Source of the DNA: Planctomycetes bacterium RBG_16_41_13
GTDB taxonomy: Bacteria; Planctomycetota; Brocadiia; Brocadiales; Brocadiaceae
Assembly: GCA_001828295.1 (NCBI GenBank)
Contig: MHYI01000049.1
Coordinates: 343 to 5,883, forward strand
Length of the DNA stretch: 5,541 nt
Reading direction: 5' to 3'
In this document: positions 1 through 5,541 of the stretch, in pieces
Numbering within the stretch: the first letter of the stretch is position 1
Layout: each line of letters opens with the position of its first letter
The notes under the pieces: model-generated
The model's input: only the letters and a program-made list of their open reading frames with translations
Told to the model about the DNA's origin: nothing
Database searches by the model: none
Made by a program: the position numbers and the translations under genes

Positions 1-2
1 CG

Positions 3-62
3 CAAATAGAGCACGTTTTCCCAGATAAAATGAGATGGTATGAAATTGTTTTTGTCAACTAA
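3..62 (+). CDS. Possible C-terminal tail of an upstream gene (partial)
   Basis: A reading frame is open from the left edge and ends at TAA (60-62). It gives 19 residues, ending in RWYEIVFVN. The fragment is too short for any family to be recognised. It is listed only because the frame is open at the edge and the next gene starts about 220 bases later on the same strand. A second frame also stops early (TAG at 7-9), so an equally possible reading is that an upstream gene ends there, or that nothing is coded here. Confidence 0.22.
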   Translation, partial: QIEHVFPDKMRWYEIVFVN

Positions 63-286
63 GTGGTCAGTCTAGCAAAAACCAGGAAAATTACAAGTTT
101 TTTTATTTCGCACCGGTTCAACTGCGATGTTTTTGGAAAAAACGTTTGAAATCCTCTTTGTTTTTGTTGTATTGCTGAACTCTGTTAACAAAGTAAGCGG
201 TGCATTTTTTCCCGAGTTGTTTGGGTTTAATTTTAAAAACGTACCGATATTGGTGTGCATCTCATCCAAATAAAGGGGGGGGCGTC
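63..286 (+). promoter_or_regulatory. AT-rich leader upstream of the receptor gene
   Basis: This 224-base stretch holds no convincing gene and probably carries the promoter of the receptor gene. No strong sigma-70 or sigma-54 promoter can be picked by eye. The best weak candidate is TTGAAA (146-151) with TGTATT (168-173) at a 16-base spacing. Other structure seen: GTTTTT/AAAAAC (129-134 and 138-143) around a GGA loop, an 8-base palindrome TGTTAACA (183-190), and a short stem CCCGA/TTGGG (211-215 and 221-225) followed by TTTAATTTT. The last could act as a weak terminator or attenuator, but the stem is only five pairs with one wobble. No Fur-box-like or cobalamin-riboswitch-like sequence was seen, so the regulatory ligand of the receptor stays open. 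Confidence 0.3.
274..282 (+). promoter_or_regulatory. Ribosome-binding region of the receptor gene, an eight-G run
   Basis: The sequence A followed by eight G (275-282) lies four bases before the GTG at 287 and can pair with the pyrimidine-rich end of 16S rRNA. It decides the start: the protein from GTG 287 begins directly with a signal peptide. The upstream in-frame ATG at 200 would add 29 residues without signal-peptide character. A G-tract of this length is also prone to slippage, which would change the spacing to the start codon. Confidence 0.5.
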
Positions 287-2443
287 GTGCGATATCTGCT
301 TTTCATCGTTTTTCTTGCGTTCATTCCGTCTTTGCTTTTTGCCGATGGCACGGAAACGGCGCATCAAAGGGAACCATTTCAAAATTCCGTCTCTGAAACA
401 ACCAATAACACGGATGCTGCTATATTAAATATGTATTCATCAGAGGTTGCCTGGCTTGGAAACGAAGATGTAACTATTGCAACAAGACATGAAACGTCCG
501 TAAGCAAAGCGCCGGGTATCATAACCGTAATTACGGGTGAAGAAATTAAAAATTCAGGCTATCGCACATTTGCGGAAATTTTAAGAACCGTACCAGGCTT
601 TGAAATTCTGAAGATGGCTGACTTTGGCGACGTGGTGCCGGCCGTGCGCGGAATTGAGAGCGCAAACAAGGTACGGCTTATGATCGACGGCCATTTTGTA
701 AACAATCCCTTGAGGGGAAGCGCATTTAACGGTCTTGATGACTTTCCGGTTGAAAATATAAAAAAGATTGAAATTATTCGCGGGCCGGGTTCCGCTCTGT
801 ATGGAGAAAATGCATTCCTTGCGGTGATTAACATTATCACCAAAGACGCAGGCGATATCGGCGGCGCAAAAGTAACCAGCGGATACGGGAGCTTCAACAC
901 CTACGAGGAAAACGTTATATTTGGCGAGAAATATGGCAAGGTTAGTGTATCCGGTATGCTTCATTATAGACAAACTGATGGATTTGACGGCATTTTAGGA
1001 AGAGACAGACAAACAACGCTTGATGGGATATTCGGCACCTCGGCTTCAAATGCGCCGGGAAACGTGCAAGACGGACGCCAGGAATTCGCCATGAATCTGA
1101 AGGTTGAATACAACGACCTGTGGTTCCATGGATGGTATAACAACAAAAACCGGGATACCTTTATCGGCCCTCAATACGCATTAAGCGATGAATCTGACAT
1201 TGAAAACAATTATGTCTTTGGCGAAATAGGATATAAAAAGGTTTTTAACGAAAGACTTACCATGCGTCCCAGGATATATTACGACCAATTCGATATTAAA
1301 ATACACGTAGAGGCGTACGAGGAAGGCGCGAAACTCCCCTTTGATACCAATGGAGATGGCATCTATGACCTGTTCGAAACATATCCGGATGGTTTTGTCG
1401 GTATTGGCAGCGAGATGGAAAAAGCCGTCGGCACAGAAGTGCCGTTTGATTATGAGTTGTTTGATAATAACATCCTGACCCTTGGACTGGAATACCGTTT
1501 GATTAATCAGGGAAACGTTCACTATTCAAGCAATCTTCATCCTGCTACATTCGAGTCCCTTGATGCAATGCAAAATTTTTCTGATACCTATCCATACCTT
1601 GAAGAGGCGACGCGTCGAATCTGGTCGGTGTATTTGCAAGACACGTGGGACGTTACGGAAACCTTGAATATTACGATGGGATTACGTCGTGACCAGTATA
1701 GCGACTTCGGCAGCGCAATCAGCCCGCGAACCGGTCTGACATGGTCATTTATGAAAGACGCTTCGCTAAAACTCCTTTATGGCGAGGCATTCCGCGCCCC
1801 CAGTTTTTTTGAGATGTATATTGCCAATCAACCCGTGCTTCGGGGAAACGAAGACCTTGACCCTGAAACTATCAGGACATACGAGGCAGGATTAAGTTAT
1901 AGATTTAACAAATACGTTACGAGCAGCCTTAACTATTTTTATAATGACGTAAAAGACCTCATTGTCTTGCGCCCATTAGCCTATAATCCCACGATATCCC
2001 GCTACGAAAATTTTGCAGATGCCCATATACAGGGTGTTGAAATGGAGACGAAGGTGGATATCGCCAAAGGCAATTACGTCTTCATGAATTATACCTTTCA
2101 GAATCCGGAAGATAACCATGGCAACGATCTGCCATTCGTTGCCCAGCACAAGGGTAACGTTGGCGTAAATGCGCATTATTGGAAATATATGAATACCAAT
2201 ATCAGCTCCTTTATAAGCGGCAAGCGGTCCAGAGAAGAGGGAGACGAGAGGAATGACCTGCCTGCTTATTCACTGCTTAACCTTTCCGTAATCGGTAAGG
2301 AGTTTTTCAAAACGATGGAGGTGCAGGGAACGGTGTATAACCTGCTTGACAAGGATTACAACGATCCGGGACCCGTTTCCTTGTCTGACGACGTTCCCAG
2401 GCCGGGCAGGACGTATTTTATTGGATTCAGCTATCAATTTTAG
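287..2443 (+). CDS. TonB-dependent outer-membrane receptor
   Basis: This outer-membrane active transporter or receptor is of the ferrienterochelin/colicin/cobalamin type (COG4771/COG4206-like) and would be energised by TonB-ExbBD. Started at GTG 287 it has 718 residues, normal for the family. Residues 1-19 form a signal peptide ending LLFA before DGTE. Residues 41-66 (AILNMYSSEV to EDVTIATR) resemble the region before the plug in many such receptors. The plug spans about 70-187, with SKAPGIITVITGEEI, TVPGFEI, VRGI, IDG, RGPGSALYGENA (165-176) and INIITK. The barrel runs from about 188 to 718, with YGEAFRAPSF (498-507), NEDLDPE (521-527) and a final aromatic residue, F718, as expected for barrel assembly. 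An insert at 353-364 matches an EF-hand calcium loop. The substrate cannot be named: no FRAP/NPNL-type heme signature and no diagnostic neighbour was seen. The binding-protein gene follows closely, so co-transcription is likely. Confidence 0.93.
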   Translation: MRYLLFIVFLAFIPSLLFADGTETAHQREPFQNSVSETTNNTDAAILNMYSSEVAWLGNEDVTIATRHETSVSKAPGIITVITGEEIKNSGYRTFAEILRTVPGFEILKMADFGDVVPAVRGIESANKVRLMIDGHFVNNPLRGSAFNGLDDFPVENIKKIEIIRGPGSALYGENAFLAVINIITKDAGDIGGAKVTSGYGSFNTYEENVIFGEKYGKVSVSGMLHYRQTDGFDGILGRDRQTTLDGIFGTSASNAPGNVQDGRQEFAMNLKVEYNDLWFHGWYNNKNRDTFIGPQYALSDESDIENNYVFGEIGYKKVFNERLTMRPRIYYDQFDIKIHVEAYEEGAKLPFDTNGDGIYDLFETYPDGFVGIGSEMEKAVGTEVPFDYELFDNNILTLGLEYRLINQGNVHYSSNLHPATFESLDAMQNFSDTYPYLEEATRRIWSVYLQDTWDVTETLNITMGLRRDQYSDFGSAISPRTGLTWSFMKDASLKLLYGEAFRAPSFFEMYIANQPVLRGNEDLDPETIRTYEAGLSYRFNKYVTSSLNYFYNDVKDLIVLRPLAYNPTISRYENFADAHIQGVEMETKVDIAKGNYVFMNYTFQNPEDNHGNDLPFVAQHKGNVGVNAHYWKYMNTNISSFISGKRSREEGDERNDLPAYSLLNLSVIGKEFFKTMEVQGTVYNLLDKDYNDPGPVSLSDDVPRPGRTYFIGFSYQF
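1343..1378 (+). other. EF-hand-type calcium-loop motif within the receptor
   Basis: Residues 353-364 of the receptor read DTNGDGIYDLFE. This matches the 12-position EF-hand or dockerin-type loop: acidic or Asn at positions 1, 3, 5 and 9, Gly at 6, a hydrophobic residue near 8 and Glu at 12. It lies in the first half of the barrel, in a segment rich in acidic and Gly residues that is probably an extracellular loop. The motif is seen directly. Calcium binding is inferred. Confidence 0.55.
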
Positions 2444-2494
2444 CCACAAAAGCATGAGACAAATATTGAATAATCCGGCATACCTTCCACCCGC

Positions 2495-2507
2495 CTTCCA
2501 AAGGAAG
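2495..2507 (+). promoter_or_regulatory. Small hairpin covering the ribosome-binding sequence of the binding-protein gene
   Basis: CTTCC (2495-2499) and GGAAG (2503-2507) are perfect reverse complements around an AAA loop. They end directly before the ATG at 2508. The right arm holds the only Shine-Dalgarno-like sequence (AAGGA) near this start, although its spacing of about two bases is unusually short. A short hairpin here could make translation depend on ribosomes arriving from the receptor gene 64 bases upstream. If the true start is ATG 2454, the hairpin lies inside the gene and means little. Confidence 0.3.
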
Positions 2508-3452
2508 ATGTTAAAGCACATCTTATGCCTTTGTATTTTAGCCATATTCTCCTTAATAACATGCGCCGTTTCGGATGTGATTGGGCGTGAAGGCATGGCC
2601 GTTGTTATTAAAAGCCAGGAAATTTCAGCTTATAATGACGTCGCCGAGGGTTTTCAAAGGGATTGTCAAAATAACGCTATTCATGTTAAAGCCATATACG
2701 ATTTGAAGGGAGATATTGAAAATGGGAAGCATATTGTTCTTGATGTCAGAGAAATCAAACCCAAACCGGATATTATCCTTACGATAGGCACCCTTGCGTC
2801 AACGCTTGCAAAAAAACACATCAAGGATACACCGATAATATTTTGCGCGGTAATTAATCATGAACTCCTGGATTTACAGGGAACAAATATCTATGCCATT
2901 TCCTCCGGTGTGCCTTATACGGAACAATTTGCCGTTTTGAAAAAACTTTTCAATACCCGAAAAAACATCGGAATCCTCTATGACCCGATAAAAACCGAAA
3001 GGATTGTGTCTGAGCTGACGTCTTTGGGAAACAACTATGACTATAATTTCATCACAGAGAAGGTTTCCTCTAAAAAAGACGTTGGAGACGCACTAAAGGC
3101 CATCAGCAAAAAAATAGACGTCTTATGGATAGTGCCTGACGATACCATAATTTCAAAAGAGTCCATTGACCAATTTGTTGAAACATCACGGAAGAACCAT
3201 CTGCCCATATTTTGCACGTCGAGCGCGCTTATCAAGCTCGGCGCGCTGATTTCCATATCTCCCGACTACTATTCGATGGGAGAACAGGCAGCCAGAATAG
3301 CGCGCGGGCTGTTAAGAAATCCATCACAAAACCCGCCGCGGGTCGAGCAACCGGAAAAATTGAAGATCACGATAAATGTCAAAACAGCAGAAATACTGAA
3401 AGTAGACGTATCACCGTTTCTTTCTTTGCCCGATGTGGTTTTATACCGGTAA
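2508..3452 (+). CDS. Periplasmic ABC-type substrate-binding protein (ABC_sub_bind, PF04392-like)
   Basis: This predicted periplasmic binding protein has 314 residues from ATG 2508. Residues 1-22 form a hydrophobic signal sequence. LITC at 16-19 is a poor lipobox because Thr precedes Cys, so a lipoprotein is possible but not shown. The body has the two-lobe layout of this family: lobe 1 opens with AVVIKSQEISAYNDVAEGF (about 31-49) and includes PDIILTIGTLAS and TPIIFCAV. The crossover segment GVPYTEQF (134-141) is followed by NIGILYDP (153-160) and IDVLWIVPDD (203-212). The C-terminus INVKTAEILKVDVSPF is typical. Related proteins bind small molecules such as amino acids for ABC importers, but no permease or ATPase is visible here, so a sensory or scavenging role beside the receptor and the c-di-GMP enzyme is possible. 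An in-frame ATG at 2454, 10 bases after the receptor stop, would add 18 residues before the signal sequence. It has no visible ribosome-binding site, so 2508 is preferred with moderate certainty. Confidence 0.85.
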   Translation: MLKHILCLCILAIFSLITCAVSDVIGREGMAVVIKSQEISAYNDVAEGFQRDCQNNAIHVKAIYDLKGDIENGKHIVLDVREIKPKPDIILTIGTLASTLAKKHIKDTPIIFCAVINHELLDLQGTNIYAISSGVPYTEQFAVLKKLFNTRKNIGILYDPIKTERIVSELTSLGNNYDYNFITEKVSSKKDVGDALKAISKKIDVLWIVPDDTIISKESIDQFVETSRKNHLPIFCTSSALIKLGALISISPDYYSMGEQAARIARGLLRNPSQNPPRVEQPEKLKITINVKTAEILKVDVSPFLSLPDVVLYR

Positions 3453-3502
3453 ACAGCATCGTAAGGGTTTATCTCCTGGCAAAGCGCATAATTACCGGTA
3501 AA
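3444..3502 (+). repeat. Pair of 10-bp direct repeats at the end of the binding-protein gene
   Basis: TACCGGTAAA occurs at 3444-3453, where it includes the stop codon, and again at 3493-3502, with 39 bases between them. The core ACCGGT is itself palindromic. The pair could mark an old small duplication or insertion, or a two-site operator upstream of the next gene. It may also be chance. Confidence 0.35.
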
Positions 3503-3651
3503 TGTCCGGGAATTTCAAAGTCTTTGGTAGGAGCTAACTCCTGTTGGCGACCGGGGACGTGCACGCCGTTGTGCATGTGCCAATCGCCGTCAGGAGACGG
3601 CTCCTACCGCTGCGTGTTAAAAGTCGCCGAAGGCCTAATGTAATTACCGCT
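3453..3651 (+). other. Intergenic spacer between the binding protein and the c-di-GMP enzyme
   Basis: This 199-base spacer is occupied mainly by the REP-like inverted-repeat element (3526-3608). A frame that reads across the spacer continues a shadow frame of the binding-protein gene and looks non-coding. No clear promoter and no GC-stem plus T-run terminator were seen. Whether the downstream gene belongs to the same transcript cannot be decided from the sequence. The ribosome-binding region before ATG 3652 is weak: the nearest purine stretch, CGAAGG, is about 19 bases upstream. Confidence 0.5.
3526..3608. repeat. REP-like paired palindromic element (BIME-like)
   Basis: Outer arms GGTAGGAGC (3526-3534) and GCTCCTACC (3600-3608) are perfect reverse complements. 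Inside are two 24-base units in opposite orientation, 3527-3550 on plus and 3584-3607 on minus. Each reads GTAG-GA-stem-TCCT-stem-GA. The stems are GCTAAC/GTTGGC in the first unit and GCCGTC/GACGGC in the second, so sequence differs while pairing is kept. Between them ACGTGCAC/GTGCATGT (3557-3564 and 3571-3578) forms a third stem with one wobble. The two units can alternatively pair with each other along the whole element (for example CTCCTG with CAGGAG and GGCGA with TCGCC). A GTAG head followed by a hairpin is the known layout of REP sequences mobilised by RAYT (TnpA-REP) transposases. Copies elsewhere in the genome cannot be seen from here. No T-run follows, so it is not a standard terminator, but it may affect mRNA stability or downstream expression. 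Confidence 0.75.
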
Positions 3652-5541
3652 ATGAGTATTCGAATAAAACTTATCCTCTCCATAAGCACAATCATATTTA
3701 TCATCGATGCTCTCTGTTGTATGTCGTTCTTTTTTTACTCAAAACGGCGATGTAATGAGGAATTGAAGCATCTTGGCACGGCACTGGCCAGTTTATTTGC
3801 AACGGATAACGAAATTAAATACGCCCTGGATTATGAACAACCGCTACTCCTTGCTTCACCGGTAAGAAGGATTAAGGAATTCGACAGAGAAAACATTGTA
3901 AGCCACATTAGAATATCGAATAACCGGAATACGCTCTTTGAATATAAGTCGCCATGGTCAAATATTGAAACGAAAGAAATTCCCGTAATAGATTACCGTA
4001 ATTATAAATCTGAACCAAACCACAAAGTAATCATCATCTCCGGAAAACCATTCTATAATTATTTTATAACTATCCTCGAAAGGCAGGTTTTTTCAGGCGA
4101 GGCGCTTGCGGAACAGATGCTGAATGAAGGACCAACCGATAAGGAAAATTCAGCGAAAGGGTTTGTGCAGATACTTCTATCCACGGATACGTTGGACGAA
4201 AAAATACGTCAGGCCGTATTATACAGCATTATGCCCGTAGGCATTGGTATTGTTTTGGGCGGTTTGGGTATTACGCTGCTTTTGACAAGATATATCGTAT
4301 CTCCTTTGCAACATCTGACGAAAGTCACGCAGGACATTGCCGGGGGAAACCTTGATCGTAAGGCACAAATCTTTCACCATGACGAGATCGGGCAACTGTG
4401 TGTTAATTTCAATCAGATGACGGATGCACTACGGAAATCGCACGATAATTTAACCGCGGAAATCACGAGCCATAAACGCGCAAAAGCACAACTTCTTACG
4501 TTATCCCAGGCCGTGGAACAAAGCCCATCCGCAATTGCCATTACGGATACTACAGGCATTATAGAACATATTAATCCCAAATTTACGGATTTGACGGGTT
4601 ATACGTGGGAAGAGGTCTCGGAAAAGAAATTATTTAATCTGCTATTATACAATATGCCGTCTGAGAAATATGAAAATATCATTCATACCGTGCTTTCCGG
4701 CAAAATATGGCGAATGGAACTGGTCAATAACCGGAAGAATGGCGAGCATTTTTATGCGTACATAACCATTTCTGCCGTGCGAAGCGATGGGGGGGACATT
4801 ACCCATTTTGTCGGTATTATAGAAGATATTACCGAGAGGAAAAGAACGGAAGAAAGACTTATTATTATGGCGGACCACGACCCCCTCACCAACCTGTACA
4901 ACCGGCGCCGGTTCCAAAAGGAACTGGCATATTGGCTTGAACATAGCAAACGGCACGACAGCAACGGCGCACTGATGTTTCTTGACCTTGACAACTTTAA
5001 GGACATAAATGATACCCTGGGACATAATTCAGGAGATGAAATACTTATCAATTTTGCGTCTTTATTAAAAGAGCGATTGCGCGCAAGTGACATACTCGCC
5101 AGGCTCGGCGGCGATGAATTTGCGATTATCATGCCCAATACAAACGCTGAGCACGCGCAGTCATATTCAAAACAAATATTGCAATTGGTGCAGCAACATT
5201 TCTCGCTGTTTAAAGGGCAGGGACATACGATTACCGCGAGCGTCGGCATCGCGCTTTTTCCCGAACACGGCACGGAGGCGGATACGCTTCTAACCTACGC
5301 GGATTTGGCAATGTATGGCGCAAAAGAAGCAGGCAAAAACCGGTGCTGCATTTTTTCCCCCGAACAAAAACAAAATGTCGAGTCCAGGCTTTTATGGGAT
5401 AAACGCATTCGCCGTGCCTTAGAAGACAACCATTACGAACTTCACTTACAACCCATAGTAAACCTAAACAGCAATAAGGTATTTGGCTATGAAGTGTTAT
5501 TACGTATGATCGGTGAAAACGGAGAATTGATACGACCCGCC
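3652..5541 (+). CDS. Membrane sensor HAMP-PAS-GGDEF-EAL cyclic-di-GMP enzyme (3' end outside window)
   Basis: This predicted inner-membrane enzyme makes and/or degrades cyclic-di-GMP. The frame is open for 630 codons to the right edge. A membrane segment at about 6-30 and a second at about 190-212 enclose a periplasmic sensor of about 160 residues (31-189). The sensor resembles CHASE8/Cache-like sensors of YfiN-type cyclases in layout, ending GFVQILLSTDTLDEKIRQAV. HAMP (about 213-266, YIVSPLQHLT, HDEIGQL) and a short helical linker follow. The PAS domain (about 284-397) includes AVEQSPSAIAITD, NPKFTDLTGY and GIIEDITERK. The GGDEF domain (about 404-565) begins DPLTNLYNRRRF, has FLDLDNFKDIND (443-454) and an intact RLGGDEF with G486-F490, so cyclase activity is expected. 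RASD (477-480) is an RxxD inhibitory site at the canonical five-residue spacing. The EAL domain begins near 580 with LQPIVNL and EVLLR (E614), an accepted EAL variant keeping the metal-binding Glu. Its other catalytic residues lie beyond the window. ATG 3652 is chosen because the membrane segment starts at once, although its ribosome-binding site is poor. Confidence 0.92.
   Translation, partial: MSIRIKLILSISTIIFIIDALCCMSFFFYSKRRCNEELKHLGTALASLFATDNEIKYALDYEQPLLLASPVRRIKEFDRENIVSHIRISNNRNTLFEYKSPWSNIETKEIPVIDYRNYKSEPNHKVIIISGKPFYNYFITILERQVFSGEALAEQMLNEGPTDKENSAKGFVQILLSTDTLDEKIRQAVLYSIMPVGIGIVLGGLGITLLLTRYIVSPLQHLTKVTQDIAGGNLDRKAQIFHHDEIGQLCVNFNQMTDALRKSHDNLTAEITSHKRAKAQLLTLSQAVEQSPSAIAITDTTGIIEHINPKFTDLTGYTWEEVSEKKLFNLLLYNMPSEKYENIIHTVLSGKIWRMELVNNRKNGEHFYAYITISAVRSDGGDITHFVGIIEDITERKRTEERLIIMADHDPLTNLYNRRRFQKELAYWLEHSKRHDSNGALMFLDLDNFKDINDTLGHNSGDEILINFASLLKERLRASDILARLGGDEFAIIMPNTNAEHAQSYSKQILQLVQQHFSLFKGQGHTITASVGIALFPEHGTEADTLLTYADLAMYGAKEAGKNRCCIFSPEQKQNVESRLLWDKRIRRALEDNHYELHLQPIVNLNSNKVFGYEVLLRMIGENGELIRPA
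4789..4795 (+). repeat. Seven-G tract inside the PAS-coding region
   Basis: Seven consecutive G fall in codons for Ser-Asp-Gly-Gly-Asp near residue 380 of the cyclic-di-GMP enzyme, in the loop before the last PAS strand. The tract is in frame here. Gain or loss of one G would truncate the protein before its catalytic domains. It can be real, a phase-variable site, or a place where sequencing errors would concentrate. Confidence 0.4.

Noticed and set aside
1..60. Minus-strand TTGACA-like box (from GTTGACAA) with a possible -10 reading TCTCAT
   Set aside because: The -10 match is weak, and no minus-strand gene is visible within the window for it to drive.
72..269. Minus-strand 65-residue frame in the leader
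   Set aside because: Low-complexity composition rich in Asn, Thr and Lys, no recognisable motif and no good ribosome-binding site. It lies opposite the probable promoter region, so it is most likely chance.
200..286. N-terminal extension of the receptor from ATG 200
   Set aside because: It would place 29 non-signal residues before a clear signal peptide, and the G-rich ribosome-binding region directly precedes GTG 287.
2508..2600. Lipoprotein signal in the binding protein
   Set aside because: The Cys at residue 19 is preceded by Leu-Ile-Thr, and Thr at the -1 position is not a usual lipobox residue. It was not called as a lipoprotein, though not excluded.
3526..3608. Reading the inverted repeat as an intrinsic terminator or CRISPR repeat
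   Set aside because: No T-run follows the stem, and there are only two units in opposite orientation with no spacer series. REP-like architecture explains it better.
3212..3643. Plus-strand 143-residue frame overlapping the end of the binding-protein gene and the REP-like element
   Set aside because: It is a shifted frame of the binding-protein gene that happens to stay open through the inverted repeat. Arg- and Ser-rich shadow composition, no domain motif.
4645..5273. Minus-strand frames opposite the PAS-GGDEF region
   Set aside because: They mirror the strongly supported PAS and GGDEF coding sequence and show no family motif.

Overview
This 5.5 kb window comes from a Gram-negative (double-membrane) bacterium. 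It encodes an outer-membrane TonB-dependent receptor, a periplasmic ABC-type binding protein and an inner-membrane cyclic-di-GMP enzyme, all on the plus strand. Base composition looks moderate, in the low-to-mid 40s percent G+C by eye, with mixed AT- and GC-ending codons. The style would fit an anammox planctomycete or a deltaproteobacterium-like lineage. That is an impression and no marker gene here fixes the taxonomy.

Layout. Bases 3-62 may hold the last 19 codons of an upstream gene. Bases 63-286 are an AT-rich leader with no clear promoter, ending in a run of eight G that serves as the ribosome-binding region. Bases 287-2443 encode a 718-residue TonB-dependent receptor with signal peptide, plug and barrel, complete to the terminal Phe. 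Bases 2508-3452 (or from 2454) encode a periplasmic binding protein of the ABC_sub_bind type (PF04392-like). A 199-bp spacer (3453-3651) contains a conspicuous 83-bp inverted-repeat element. It is built of two REP-like 24-mers facing each other, whose stems differ by pair-preserving changes. Bases 3652-5541 encode a membrane-bound sensor enzyme: TM, periplasmic sensor, TM, HAMP, PAS, GGDEF, then the start of an EAL domain cut by the window edge.

How they may work together. The proteins would sit in the outer membrane, periplasm and inner membrane respectively, and the last one turns signals into cyclic-di-GMP changes. No ABC permease or ATPase is visible, so the binding protein may sense rather than transport. 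The layout recalls the YfiB-YfiR-YfiN logic (outer-membrane partner, periplasmic regulator, membrane diguanylate cyclase), with a binding protein in the YfiR position. This functional link is inference. The individual family assignments are well supported by motifs.

Points worth a second look are the REP-like element with covarying stems, a full EF-hand-type calcium-loop motif in the receptor, G-tracts at the receptor start and inside the PAS domain, and the sensory-module hypothesis.
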